From Ricinus communis (Eukaryota; Streptophyta; Magnoliopsida; Malpighiales; Euphorbiaceae), in assembly GCF_019578655.1 (NCBI RefSeq), contig NC_063261.1, positions 18,404,216-18,468,215 on the forward strand: 64,000 bases of DNA, written 5' to 3'. The position numbers and the translations under genes are program-made. Below are positions 11,825 through 22,941 of the stretch, one piece after another. Every line of letters starts with the position of its first letter. The first letter of the stretch is position 1. The notes under the pieces are model-generated. The model searched no databases. It was not told the DNA's origin and worked only from the letters and a program-made list of their open reading frames with translations.

Positions 11825-11842
11825 AATCTCCCCCTTTTTGAC
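11825..11842 (-). promoter_or_regulatory. copia-1 polypurine tract
   Basis: On the element strand this reads GTCAAAAAGGGGGAGATT immediately before the 3' LTR. It is the expected plus-strand priming site for reverse transcription. Confidence 0.8.
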
Positions 11843-13384
11843 TTATGAGGAAGAGTTCGCCATACCGGCGATGGAGCAACATACCTTCAACTTTTCCCTT
11901 GCTAGAACCTTTGTCAACATATCGGCACCATTATCATCAGTATGAACTTTATCAAGTTCAAATAGTTTGTCTTCAAGTGCATCTCTAATCCAATGATACC
12001 TCACATCAATATGCTTGGTTCGTTTGTGAAACATAGAATTTTTAGCAAGGTGAATAGTACTTTGATTATCACAAAGAACCACGTAGCGCTGTTGCACAAA
12101 GCCAATCTCTTGCATAAATCTTTTGAGCCATAATAGCTCCTTACACGCTTCTGTTGCAGCCACATACTCAGCCTCGGTGGTGGATAAAACCACACACTTT
12201 TGCAGTCTCGATTGCCATGACACAGCTCCCCCTGCAAAAGTCATCAAATATCCAGAAGTGGATTTCATGTTGTCCTTATTTCCTACCATATCAGAATCAG
12301 TATAACCAACAAGTATCGGCTTTCCATTTTCAAATGTTATACCTAATTTGGAAGTACCACGTAGATATCTGAGAATCCACTTCACTGCTTCCCAATGCTT
12401 CTTACCTGGATTTGACAGAAAACGACTAACAACACCTACTGCATGAGCAATATCAGGTCGTGTGCACACCATAGCATACATCAAGCTCCCTACAGTTGAG
12501 GCATAAGGGACTCTATCCATCTCTTCAATCTTCTTCTCAGAAGATGGACAATCTTTATCTGTCAACTGGAAGTTAGTAGTAAGAGGAGAACTAACCTCTT
12601 TAGCTTTATCCATGTTGAATCTGCGAAGCACCTTCTCGATGTATTGCTCCTGTGACATGTGTAGCTTTTTCAAAGCTCTATCTCGAGTGATCCGAATGCC
12701 AAGAATATGTTTTGCTGGCCCCAAGTCTTTCATAGCAAAAGACTTGCTCAATTGTATCTTCAGCTGAGTAATTCTTTCTGCATTCTTGCCAACAATTAAC
12801 ATGTCATCAACATATAACAATAAAATGATGAAATCATCATCACCAAACCTCTGGAAGAAAACACAATGGTCTAAAGTAGTCTTTCGGTAATTTTGCTCCC
12901 CATAACTCGACTCAAACTTCTTGTACCACTGTCTTGGTGCTTGCTTCAACCCATAAAGACTCTTTTGAAGTCTACACACATAGCTTTCTTTTCCCTTAAC
13001 CTGAAAACCTTCAGGTTGCTCCATGTAGATTTCTTTATCCAAGTCACCATGAAGAAAAGCTGTTTTGACATCCATCTGTTCAACCTCAAGATCAAGGCTG
13101 GCTGCCAAACCAAGAACAACACGAATAGATCCCATCTTCACGACCGGAGAGAAAATCTCATCAAAGTCAATACCCTTTCTCTGACTGAACCCTTTGACCA
13201 CCAATCTAGCCTTGTACCTAGGTTGTGCGGTGTGCTCTTCAGTCTTCACTTTGTAGACCCACTTGTTCTTCAAAGCTCTCTTGCCTTTAGGCAACTTCAC
13301 CAACTCAAAAGTATTATTCTCATGTAAGGAATTCATCTCATCTTGCATGGCTTCAACCCACTCCCTTTTGTGCTCATCTTCCAT
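11843..13384 (-). pseudogene. copia-1 reverse transcriptase-RNase H segment
   Basis: A 513-residue open segment forming the C-terminal half of the polyprotein. The reverse transcriptase core includes the first catalytic Asp in QMDVKTAFLHG (about D105), SLYGLKQAPRQW, and the YVDD box (191-194). RNase H residues are visible at GYTDSDMVGNKDN (D363), STTEAEY (E404) and CDNQSTIHLAKN (D439). The segment itself is intact and ends just before the polypurine tract. Its connection to the integrase frame is broken near 13385-13435 by small indels. It would copy the element RNA into DNA in cytoplasmic particles if expressed as part of a full polyprotein. Confidence 0.88.
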
Positions 13385-13432
13385 GGCCTCTGCATAACAC
13401 TCGGGCTCTCCCCATCGAGTAAGACATACTCA

Positions 13433-14371
13433 TTAGGCTGAAAAACGAGTGGAAGGATGACGATCTCTTGTAGACCGCCTAAGTGGGACAAATGGTGGCA
13501 CGTCTGGTACCGGTATCTCTGAATGAAATTCTTCATCCACCTCTGGCTGTTCTGGAGCATCAATATCATCAGTATCATGTTGTTCATCATTCTGAACATC
13601 ATCGTCAAGAGGTGGTTCTACATGCTGAGGAGGCACTGGATCCAAATCAGTAATATCATCATTATGTTGAGGAACTGTCTCTTTCTTCTCAACATCTTTC
13701 AAGGTCTGATCTTCAACAAACACAACATCTCGGCTTCGAATAAGTTTCTTGTGGACAGGATCATATAATCTGTAACCAAACTCATCTTGGCCATAACCCA
13801 AGAAAATACATGGTTTTGACTTCACATCAAGCTTTGATCTTTCATCTTTAGGAATGTGCACAAAAGCTTTGCATCCAAAGACCCTTAAGTGACCGTAAGA
13901 AACATCTTTGCCACTCCAAACCCTGTCAGGTACATCAAAAGACAAAGGAACACAAGGAGTTAGATTAATAACATGTACCGCTGTATTCAAAGCTTCTCCC
14001 CAGAATGAACTTGGCAGCCCTGCATGTGACAACAAACATCTGACACGCTCCATCAAAGTTCTGTTCATCCGCTCTGCTAATCCGTTCAACTGTGGTGTCT
14101 TGGGAGGACTCTTTTGATGTCGAATACCATGATCTCTACAATAAGCATCAAATGGGCCAATGTATTCACCTCCATTATCTGTCCGAATACACTTAAGCTT
14201 CTTTCCGGTCTCAACCGAGGCATGAAACTGCTTAAACACTTCAAATACTTGATCTTTAGATTTCAAGGTATAAACCCATACCTTTCTGGAGTGATCATCA
14301 ATGAATGTGACAAAGTAGGAGCAACCACCAAGTGTCCTAGTCTTCATAGGACCACAAACATCAGAGTGCAC
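13433..14371 (-). pseudogene. copia-1 integrase segment
   Basis: The integrase catalytic core is recognisable. The D,D,E residues lie in HSDVCGP, RTDNGGEY and GLAERMNRT, with FIDDHSRKVWVY between the first two. The copia GKG-type C-terminal region (FGCKAFVHIP, KPCIFLGYG) and an acidic linker follow. The zinc-binding HHCC half upstream is split: H-H lies at the end of the protease segment and the Cys pair is in another frame near 14430. The segment is open but separated from its neighbours by frameshifts. Confidence 0.87.
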
Positions 14372-14500
14372 CAGATCAAGTATACTCTCCTTCCTGGAAG
14401 GAGGATGGCTCTTAAAGGAAACCCTGCCTGCTTTACTCCGCCAAACAGTGAGAACACTTCTTTAGATGAATATCATGCACACCCGGTAACACATTTCTCT

Positions 14501-15106
14501 TCAACAAAAGAGACATCCCTTTTCACTCATGTGACAAAGTCTCTTATGCCATAAATCAGTCATGTCGGTATTCACCACAGCATTGACCCTATCCTTGAAG
14601 ATCTTCGGATGTGTCATGTACAACTTTGAGCATCTTTTACCTCTAGCCACGATCAAAGAACCACAAGTGAGTTTCCATATTCCATTACCAAAGTTGTTGC
14701 TGTAACCATCGTCATCAAGTAGGCCCGCGGAGATCAAATTAAGTCTCATATCTGGAACATGTTTTACATTATGTAAAACCAACTCTATCCCAGTGTCAAA
14801 CTTCAAACAAATATCTCCGATGCCTGCAATCTTTGATAGTCCATTATTACCCATCCTAACATTACCAAAGTTACCTGGAGTATAAGATGAATAAAAATCC
14901 CTCTGTGATGTTACATGACATGTAGCACCACTATCAACAACCCAGCTCGAATCATCATGTGCAACATTGATCATATCAAGATCAGAACAAATAAGGAACT
15001 CATCGGTAGTAATGTTAACTTCGGCATTGCCATTACCATCCTCGTCTTTCTTATGGTTCTTTTGATTCTTTGTAATCGCTCTTCTTCTTCTCCTTTTCAA
15101 TTGCAC
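14501..15106 (-). pseudogene. copia-1 protease and pre-integrase segment
   Basis: The aspartic protease active-site motif WVVDSGATCHVTSQ is present. It is followed by the flap-like GNNGLSKIAGIGDI region, then a GAG-pre-integrase region with LWHKRLCHMSEKG, the first part of the integrase zinc finger. The frame is lost shortly after this histidine pair, at about 14500. The upstream junction to gag also requires a frame change. Confidence 0.85.
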
Positions 15107-15834
15107 CGTAGAACCGTGATTGTGTGCCCTTTTCTACCACAATGATAGCATTCAAAATCAGCAAACTTTCCTTTGGATTTACTTGATGCTTCCCTTTGTT
15201 ACGGACCTCTACTCCGACTTCTCCCAACGCTTTCATAACTAAGACATCGGAATGTGAAGAGGAACCTTGTGACTTTCTTCTCATCTCTTCATTTAAAACA
15301 ACGCCTTTAGCTAATTCCATGGTGATAATACCATCTGCTGCAGAGTTGGACAATGATGTCCTAAAAGTTTCCCATGAGTCCCAGAGTAAAGTGCCCAGGA
15401 GCCACAAGCCTTGTATCTCATCTTCAAACTTGATACCCATTCCTGCAAGTTGATTTATGATTCCCTGAAAAGAATTCAAATGATCGCGATGTGGAGTTCC
15501 ATCATGGTATTTCAAGCTCATCGTCTGTTTTATTAAGAACAATTTATTGTTTCCGGTCTTTCTAGCATACAACTGTTCAAGCTTGTTCCACAAAGTGCGA
15601 GCATGAGTCTCTCCGCTGATATGGTTCAAAACATTATCATCAACCCATTGACGAATATACCCACAAACTGTCTATGCAAAATATTCCACTCGCATCTGTT
15701 TTACTCTCAGGTTTATCGATTAAACACAGTAAATAATAATCCTTCACATAAAGTAGGTCTTCCATCTTGCCTTTCCAAATATGATAATTAGAACCATTCA
15801 AATTAATCATCCTACTTGTGTTAGCTTCCATCAT
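15051..15834 (-). pseudogene. copia-1 gag, frameshifted
   Basis: The N-terminus is at 15834 ([20 protein letters not shown]), the standard start of Tork-type gag proteins, just after the primer-binding site. The frame shifts around 15640-15720 and continues from about 15629 with the UBN2-type capsid domain (LWNKLEQLYARKTGNNK, SLKYHDG, YHDGTPHRDH). A CCHC-type zinc knuckle (CYHCGRKGH) lies near 15125-15155, but the continuation to its last Cys is displaced by another indel. Gag would form the virus-like particle; as written it is disrupted at least twice. Confidence 0.82.
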
Positions 15835-15867
15835 TCAAACAAGTTTAACCCAATATAGAAGAACCAG

Positions 15868-15879
15868 GCTCTGATACCA
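15868..15879 (-). promoter_or_regulatory. copia-1 primer-binding site
   Basis: On the element strand TGGTATCAGAGC lies four bases after the 5' LTR. This sequence pairs with the 3' end of plant initiator Met tRNA, the usual copia primer. Confidence 0.88.
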
Positions 15880-15882
15880 ATT

Positions 15883-16636
15883 TGATGGGAAAAAACAGCC
15901 ACAAACGGTAAACAAATAAATGCGGAATTAATCTCTGTTTGTCTAAACTTTCCCAACTTGAATGAACCCCGAGGGATGCAAACAAATAGGATGTTCTTAA
16001 TGCAAATAGAACACACACAATATCACTGCTATGCACCAAGATATTGAGCTAAAACAGTAAGCACACAACAACACAAAGACACCGAAATTTTAGCGTGGAA
16101 AACCTATAAACTAGGGAAAAACCACGGGACCATTTTGGCCGCTTAAATCCACTATCATCATCAAAGGAGCAATACAAAGTCTTCTCTAGATAATACTAGA
16201 GGCATACAAAATCATCATATCCTTGGAAGTAAGCACATCAAGGTGTATGGAATCAAAATAGAGCCAAGATAAGAAATATATCACCAGAAAATTAGCTACT
16301 GTCCAGACCAACGAAACCCGACCTCCGGACCTCAAAAACCGATCTCCACCGTCCAAAATATTGGACCAGATGCTGTGTAGCTGCTGTCCAAAAATCACGA
16401 CGATCCAACGGTTCAATCTACGGGAAACGGAACTTTTCTGCTGCTGTATATTCTCCTCTCTTCACCTCTTTCTTTTCTTTTAATATATGAAGTCTTGGTA
16501 AAAAAAAACCCTAGCCCTAGACGTTTTTATAATAATATGCTCCCAAAATAGAAAGTCTAAATAAGACTTTAATATGCTCAATGGTTGTGCTTTCCTCATG
16601 GGTCAAAAAAAACAAAGAAAAAAAAAAAACCCAACA
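15883..16636 (-). repeat. copia-1 5' LTR
   Basis: 754 bp, about 99% identical to the 3' LTR by eye. It ends at CCCAACA on plus, before the flank GTCTC. Confidence 0.93.
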
Positions 16637-17093
16637 GTCTCTTCTGCAAGGTATATGGTATTTGAGGAAATTAAATATCAAGAATTGGATGATAAATTGG
16701 TCATATATATATAAATGAAAGGGCTCAATTAATTGCAATTAATTAGAAGTCTAGAAAAACTACCACAGTAGCATGGTGACCAGGAGCCTGGGGCACCTTT
16801 CCACTCCCGAAAGATTGTAATGGCTCAGACTAAAAAATTTGAAAATTTAGAAGCAGAAGTACTAATAAAAAATTAGGTATTAATAAGTGTAAAGACCACT
16901 TTGGGACTTTGGCAATTAACAAGTAATATATAGACTTTTTCTTTGCTTGCAAAATGACAAGGAACAAACTTGTTGCTCAAACAAATTAAGACATGTTTAA
17001 CATATAGTTTTGTTTTCTTGATGATTATTGATTCTTGGAGGGTACTCAGTGCAGATGTTTATTTAAAACTTCTTGCCTGCCAAGAAACTAGTA
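16637..17093. other. Upstream region of the first F-box copy
   Basis: From about 17020 the sequence (TTATTGATTCTTGGAGGGTA, then GATGTTTATTTAAAAC) is nearly the same as the region upstream of the second F-box gene at 20080-20120. The promoter-proximal block was therefore duplicated together with the gene. Confidence 0.6.
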
Positions 17094-17883
17094 ATGGAGG
17101 GTAAAGAAAAGAAGAAGAGCAAAAGAGAAGGAGCAGCCGATAATCTGGAGTTATGGCCGGATCTTCCCCAACAACTCATCTACCTAATAGCAAAAAATCC
17201 ATCTCTAATGGCACATATTTGTTCTAAAGTGACAAAGTCATGGAGAGCAGAAGCAAGCAAGTGCAGATCAATCCCTGCAACACATAAATGACCTACGAAT
17301 AGGAAGAACCCTAGAACAAAATGAGAGGTGGGGGTGTTTCGGTTATAAGGATGACGATTTAGCAAAGCAGTGTCATCAGGGGGCGGGCTGCGTGTGAATG
17401 GTTAGTTAGATTCGAAGGAGCGTGACTTGCACGTGACATTTTATTATATATTTTTCGATATGGAAGTGATTATAAGCAGTCTCACATCTTTAACTTGCCA
17501 ACTAGAAGGGGCTTCATCTGGTACCAAAAGAGACGTAAGCCTCCGCCTCTAGCGTACCATTTTATAGGATGCACACATGGTGTGTTAGTAGAGAAAGGTT
17601 ACACCTTGTGGGATCCAGTGATGGAAGGACACTGGTGCATCCCATCATGGGATGCTAGGTTTCCATTTTTATGTGCTGCTTCGTCCTCGCGGCTGCAAGA
17701 ACATTATTTTTGGGTTCTAATTGTTGTATGTCTGTCTCCCCAAGCAGAGTTGGATGCAGGGGAAATTGTGTTTATTTTAGTCGTGGAAGTATTCATGGTT
17801 GGTGGGTTTATGAAATGGATACATGCACCATGTCTAACATTAAACATATCTCATATTTGGGTGAACCAACAGTAGAGGAATAA
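17094..17883 (+). pseudogene. F-box/DUF295 (KIB1-4) pseudogene, array copy 1
   Basis: Starts MEGKEKKKSKREGAADNLEL, close to the intact copy 2 at 20191. The F-box-like LWPDLPQQLIYLIAKNPS is intact, but translation stops at 17290 (ATHK then stop). Between about 17285 and 17462 the sequence is unrelated filler of about 175 bp replacing roughly 35 bp of the paralog. Homology resumes at SHIFNLPTRRGFIWY-like sequence and runs to about 17690. It then jumps across a deletion of about 470 bp (paralog about 20665-21130) to the C-terminal block (GSNCCMSV, VGCRGNCVYFSRG, GWWVYEMDTCT) and ends in the paralog's stop region (GEPTVEE). A 3-base in-frame loss removes one Gly at KVTKSW. Clearly non-functional as a full protein, although a 65-residue N-terminal F-box peptide remains open. 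Confidence 0.85.
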
Positions 17884-18920
17884 GTTGTGTTAGAAAATAC
17901 TAAAGTTGTATTATGAGGTTAATTAGTGATGTATTTTGTATGAATTGAAATCAAAATGTTCTGACTTTGACATATTTGATAGCTCCTAGGATTTCTTGTA
18001 CCTTTCTTTGATATACCATGGATTGGAATAACTTGGTAACTTTGGAAAGTTAAATTAACATAATTTAAATATAAAAAGCTTTACAAGATATTTAGAATTT
18101 AATACTTCATTATCTTGTTTTCTGCCATGTTGATAGTGGGTACAAACATTGTGATACATACATTTTTCCAGTTTCAGCCCGGTTTCGGCTCTAGAAATCA
18201 GAAAAAGATGATAAGTTAGACCGAAAATTCCATCTATGTATCAAATTGATAAATAATTGACATATTTTTATTAACTTTAAATGATGAAGTATGCGTCAAT
18301 CATCTAATACTAAAGTATAAAACATTCATATATACCTGCCACTCTCCTATTAATTATAATACATACACCAAGATTATGTAAGAATCTCTCAAAATAAATA
18401 TCATTGAACATATGAAATTAAATGAAATTTGCATAGTTAGCAGATTAGATCAAATACCGACTGAAACAAAGTGAATGGAGGAAACATCAATGTTGTTCTC
18501 ATGAAATCACTACATAATTTAATTTACTTTTCTTTTATCTTTCTCAAAAAGTGTTATAGAAAACAAAAATGTTTATGTTCTTGAAAATTTTATTTTAATT
18601 GTAAAAATTTGAATTTATATCTAAAATATATTTAATTTCTTCCAACAAAACATGATATATTAAATATGAAAATCTGGTTAGAAGTCTACAATTCTTTAGG
18701 AGCTGATTATAGAGTAAGAGGCTCAATCAATAGTAATATTATAAAATAGAAACAGTAGTAACAATGTTTCTCCTATTCAATTTCAATCAGCTGGATTACT
18801 TATTTACCCTTCTGAGTTTATTATAAAATAAAATGTTAAGGGTTCAAATTCATTGCAATTGTTTAAGAATTTAGAAGTTTTTGCAATAAAAGTATTACGA
18901 GTTTATTACAAATGAAGAAA
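17884..18920. other. AT-rich intergenic region
   Basis: 3' flank of the F-box pseudogene, then AT-rich sequence with no supported gene. Confidence 0.5.
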
Positions 18921-19905
18921 GGTATAGCTGCTAGAGCCTAATCTGAACTTGGAAACTGGTTCAACTCGTTTAATATCTAACTTTGAATTTTTATAAAAAA
19001 TAAATATATAAATTCAAAATGACTCGAGATTGAAACTGTTCGAACCTAAAATGACTCATATTTGAAATTATCCGAAATAAAAAAGTGAATTAAAATTAAA
19101 ATAGTCAGATGACCTAACTATGAGACCAACTCGACCCCAGATTTGATGTTATCCAATTTTATAATCAATACAAATTTGAATTAAAATCCAAAATAATTGG
19201 AAATATTATAAATATGTTTATTTAGTAAAACAAACTAACATTTTTGTGAAATTTAATTATCATATATATAGTAACAAAGTACTAATTTTCTTAATTTACT
19301 CAATTTCTAATTAAAATGTTAAGAAAAATTTATTGTTCTTGCGTCTCCAAGCATCAAATCTCTTAAAAATATTGCTTTGCAAATTTTAAAACCAAATATT
19401 CAGTTTGAATATGATAATGTTATTAACAAATAAACAATTAAATTTATGTTTAAAAATTAAGAAAAAAACTTAAAATTTAGCAGGCATCAAGTAATAAGTA
19501 TATATTTCTAAAATAATGACTCCATTTGATTACATATTCATTAACAAATTAATTAGAAGTATGAGATTGATATTAATAATTAATTAAGTTTATAATTATT
19601 TTCATATGTTAAAGTTAATAGATTATCCATTAATCAATAAATTAATTAGTCCAAAAGTAAAATTCAATAAATTAATATGAAAATCTACCCAAAATTTGAT
19701 AAATTAATTTGAAATTCGATTCAGAATTTAAGGCAATCCGAATCAGACTCAATTCAACATAATCTTGCTATGATTTGAACTTGAAAAAGATGCAATTTAA
19801 ATATAAATGTACCTATTTAAATTCAGATTCAATTCAAGCCGATTATGAAATGAACCAAATTTGAAATAAATTCAAATTTGATATTATCAATTTCCAAAAT
19901 GACCC
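18921..19905 (-). repeat. Dispersed repeat with degenerate TTCGAGTT-type phrases, copy 1
   Basis: Both ends are rich in degenerate copies of AACTCGAAAC/GGTTCGAGTT-like phrases around an AT-rich middle. An opposite-orientation relative lies at 44.15-45.55 kb. No open frame. It occupies the upstream side of the second F-box gene and stops about 200 bp before its TATA-like box. Confidence 0.4.
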
Positions 19906-20106
19906 CAAAGTTGGAATATATATTTACCACTGAAACGGTGGGGGAATATCGACTTTCCTTTGCACGGAAGTTTGCGGCTGACGAGGGGAGTAACTTGTTG
20001 CTTAAGGGTTTATCTACTAAACCAAAGTCAAAACAAGAACAAAACATGTCCACATGTCATCTTTGTCGCCTAATGATTATTGATTCTTGGAGGATACTCA
20101 TACAGA

Positions 20107-20116
20107 TGTTTATTTA
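20107..20116 (+). promoter_or_regulatory. TATA-like box of F-box copy 2
   Basis: TGTTTATTTATAACTT lies about 80 bp upstream of the ATG. The equivalent (TGTTTATTTAAAACTT, TGTTTATTTAATCTCC) is conserved upstream of copies 1 and 3. Conservation across paralogs supports a promoter role. Confidence 0.45.
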
Positions 20117-20190
20117 TAACTTCTTTCAGACTACATGACTTTAATCCAACCCAATCTCATCTAAGATACACATTTGCTCGCCAAAAAACA

Positions 20191-21324
20191 ATGGAGGGTA
20201 AAGAAAAGAAGAGCAGCAAAATAGACAAAGAAGCCAATAATCTAGAGTTATGGCCGGATCTTCCCCAACAGCTTATCCATCTGATAGCAAGAAATTCATC
20301 TCTACTGGAACATATTTGTTCTAAAGGTGTGACAAAGTCATGGCGAGCACAAGCAAGCAAGTGCAGGTCAAATCCTGCAACACCATGGCTTGAACTATCA
20401 GGTAATCGTGAGAGTGATCATAATAGGCAGTCTCACGTCTTTCACTTGCCAATTAGAAGGGGCTTTATCTGGTACTGGAGGAGACATAAGCCTACACCTC
20501 CAGTATACAATATTATTGGATGCTCACATGGTCTAATAGTGGCGAAAGGAGCTTCAGCTTCAGATTACAATTTGTGGGATCCTGTAATTGATGGATATTG
20601 GTGTATTCCGAGATGGGATGCTGGTATTCCATTTATACGCGCTGCTTTGTCCTCACCGCTGCCTTGGATAAGTCGTCATAAGAATAAAAATAAATGTACT
20701 GTCATGGTTTTGACAGGTGTTGCGCATCCTGCTTTTGCCTATTATAGAATATGGGAAGGAGGAGAATGGATAAGAAAGGATAGCAACATTGTTGATCCCA
20801 ATTGTTCTGACCCGAATAGACGTGACCATCTTTTGCAATTGACTAATGGTATCTGGTGCAAGGAAAAGTTCTACGCTTTGAGTGCACAGGGAACTCTGGT
20901 AGTGATAGAAGACATTGATTTTGATCTCAGAATCACAGCTTTGGGTAAGAAAAGAGCTGTCCCCTCTGTTTCGTCCATGCATTTCAAAGAGTTCTTGGTT
21001 GAATCAGAAGGGATGGTTTTGCTAGTTTTTCTTATCTCAAGAAATTCTATTAACACGGTTGATTATGTGGAAGTTTATCAGCTTAATACTGCTAAACTCG
21101 GATGGATTAAGAAGGAGAGCCTGGGAGAAAGAACATTATTTCTGGGTTCTAATTGTTGTATGTCTGTCTCTGCAAGCAAAGTTGGATGCAGGGGAAATTG
21201 TGTTTATTTTAGTCGTGGGAGTACTCAGGGTTGGTGGGTTTATGAAATGGACACATGCACCATTACTAGCATCAATGCTTCAAACTTATCTGCAGTTTGG
21301 GTTGAACCAACAGTAGAGGATTAG
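20191..21324 (+). CDS. F-box protein with DUF295 (KIB1-4) domain, array copy 2
   Basis: An intact 377-residue, intronless protein. The basic N-terminus (MEGKEKKSSKIDKE) leads into an F-box-like helix pair at about 20-55 (LWPDLPQQLIHLIARNSS, then GVTKSWRAQASKC). The rest (about 85-365) is a DUF295/KIB1-4 beta-propeller-like region with IIGCSHGLIVAKG, NLWDPV, TVMVLTGVAHPAFAYYR, VLLVFLISRN and VDYVEVYQLN. F-box proteins of this class are expected to be substrate receptors in SCF ubiquitin ligases; the F-box here is divergent, so SKP1 binding is not assured. An ATG 111 bases upstream is in frame, but the start at 20191 matches the other two copies (basic EKK-rich start before LWPDLP). The target is unknown. 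It lies between a pseudogene copy and a 75%-like paralog in a same-strand tandem array. Confidence 0.88.
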   Translation: MEGKEKKSSKIDKEANNLELWPDLPQQLIHLIARNSSLLEHICSKGVTKSWRAQASKCRSNPATPWLELSGNRESDHNRQSHVFHLPIRRGFIWYWRRHKPTPPVYNIIGCSHGLIVAKGASASDYNLWDPVIDGYWCIPRWDAGIPFIRAALSSPLPWISRHKNKNKCTVMVLTGVAHPAFAYYRIWEGGEWIRKDSNIVDPNCSDPNRRDHLLQLTNGIWCKEKFYALSAQGTLVVIEDIDFDLRITALGKKRAVPSVSSMHFKEFLVESEGMVLLVFLISRNSINTVDYVEVYQLNTAKLGWIKKESLGERTLFLGSNCCMSVSASKVGCRGNCVYFSRGSTQGWWVYEMDTCTITSINASNLSAVWVEPTVED

Positions 21325-22598
21325 GTTGTGTGTCAGAAAATTCTAAACTTGTGAATTATGATGTTACTCTGTATTGTAAGTGTATGATTTGGAATCAGAA
21401 CACATTTGATTTAATAATTAATCCTACACATTTGGACCAACATTATTTATATAGTAAGTTTATATCACTTACAGTTTTGGAGTATTTTCTTCTTAACTAT
21501 TTGCACTATTTACTGAAATCTATATGTGACGTTTCTTAGTATTTTCTTTCCAATTCTACGGTATCTTTTCACGACAGACAAAAGACAGAGGAAAAAGAAA
21601 ACGGATGTTGGTCCATCCAGCACTCGACTTTACCCAAAAACTTTGGTGCTTTGTATTTGCAGTAGGCGTTCTATAATATCAGTTCCTCTTTTATTAGAAA
21701 AGTGCAAAGGCAAGTAGGGAGGTACAACCTTTATTCCGTGGCAGTGAACAATGGTGACTACTACAAGATAACTGAACCTCTTTCTATCCAGGAACAGAAT
21801 GAGCTAATCCACTCTTTTTTTTTTTGTGCACACGCATCTAGAGTTAATTTAGAGTGTGTCGGACAGTACTTTCATGGGTGACAAAGTGATATTTGAAGAT
21901 TTTCGACGCACTTGCGTACTCAATGCTCGAATTTAATACCTTAATTAAGTTAGAAGAAACTCTTACCATTTCAACTATATTATGTTGTTGTGTTAGCTAA
22001 TAAACTCTTTCTGGAAGAGTTGCAAAACACTTGCTAAGTCGTCAACATGAACTAACTCACAACAGACAAAAACAAAGACACGAATACAGTAAAGAGAATC
22101 CTTATACAATCCAAACCAATGACGATCATAAAGCTCTAATCTGACTGGTAAAGCTTTGTGCATACTTATGTTGTGTATGCGAAGGGCTAACATCTGCTGT
22201 ATTAGCTACTAAGTACAAGTCCAGAACATATGTTAGAATTACTTTGCAAATCAATTGTTGTTTGTCTAGACTAAATATTTGTTGATAATATATGAAAATG
22301 AGAAGTCAAATGTGAAACATTTTCAAAAAAAAAAAAAAAAAGAAGAAAAGAGAAATCTGAAAATTAAATTTCTGGTTCTATGTAACGATTATTAAACATT
22401 CAGTAAGCTTTTGGACTTGGGAAAACTAGTATTTTATAGGGTAATCTCATCTGTAAGAGCAGGCACTGGTTATGTCATATAGCATAGTCAAATAAATAAC
22501 TAGCATGATATCATTATAGACCATGATTTATGGAGCATCCTGTAATACTTTGTCATATTAAATTCATAGCACAACCGTAGCTCTCTTTTCTTTATGTA
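21325..22598. other. Intergenic region between F-box copy 2 and copia-2
   Basis: 3' flank of copy 2, then AT-rich DNA with a poly(T) run at about 21818 and a poly(A) run at about 22325. Part of a dispersed repeat lies at 21843-21895. About 22000-22230 is of mixed composition and open on the minus strand but resembles nothing I know. Confidence 0.5.
21843..21895 (+). repeat. Dispersed repeat fragment
   Basis: GTTAATTTAGAGTGTGTCGG then CATGGGTGACAAAGTG. A clearly related, inverted copy lies at 53656-53714 (CACCTGTAAAA, TGTCTGACACACTCTAGATT). Class unknown; possibly a terminal part of an interspersed element. Confidence 0.4.
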
Positions 22599-22867
22599 TG
22601 TTGAGAAACAAGGGCCTCAGACTGGATCATCACAGGAAACCAGATCATCACAGGCATCAAAACAGGGAAAAGGAGCAACATTTTCTTCCTTAAGGAAGAA
22701 AGATCACTTCTACCCTTCCCAATTTGAAAAAGAAACGTTAGAATAGGATTATAGAGCCGTTGCAAATAATGATGTATATAACAAGATCTCTCATGCTTAT
22801 AATCCAAGAAATGATTCATCAATAAAATCATCACAGATTTATATTACTCTTTCACTGTTACTCAACA
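22599..22867 (+). repeat. copia-2 5' LTR
   Basis: 269 bp, TGTTGAGAAACA...ACTCAACA. TGATGTATATAACAAG at about 22770 is a likely TATA region for element transcription. Confidence 0.95.
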
Positions 22868-22880
22868 TGGTATCAGAGCA
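22868..22880 (+). promoter_or_regulatory. copia-2 primer-binding site
   Basis: TGGTATCAGAGCA directly abuts the LTR and pairs with initiator Met tRNA. Confidence 0.92.
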
Positions 22881-22941
22881 GGTGTAATCCTGTCATCATC
22901 TACCAACACAATCTCAAATCCAACCGATCAAAATTCTTATC

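Larger units (their letters stand above)
11073..16636 (-). mobile_element. copia-1, full-length Ty1/copia LTR retrotransposon
   Basis: A 5,564-bp element on the minus strand. The 5' LTR is 15883-16636 (754 bp) and the 3' LTR is 11073-11824 (752 bp). Both read TG...CA, and by eye they differ by about six substitutions and two single-base indels. The primer-binding site TGGTATCAGAGC follows the 5' LTR and a purine tract precedes the 3' LTR. The domain order gag, protease, integrase, reverse transcriptase, RNase H is the copia order. The protein sequence resembles TNT1-94-type (Tork lineage) elements. The flanks GTATC and GTCTC may be a 5-bp target duplication with one mismatch. Coding frames are broken at several places, so this copy should not be autonomous. 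Confidence 0.93.

Noticed and set aside
21993..22230. Minus-strand 66-codon open frame of mixed composition upstream of copia-2
   Set aside because: No resemblance to any family, no splice context, and interrupted on both sides; kept only as a remark in the intergenic entry.
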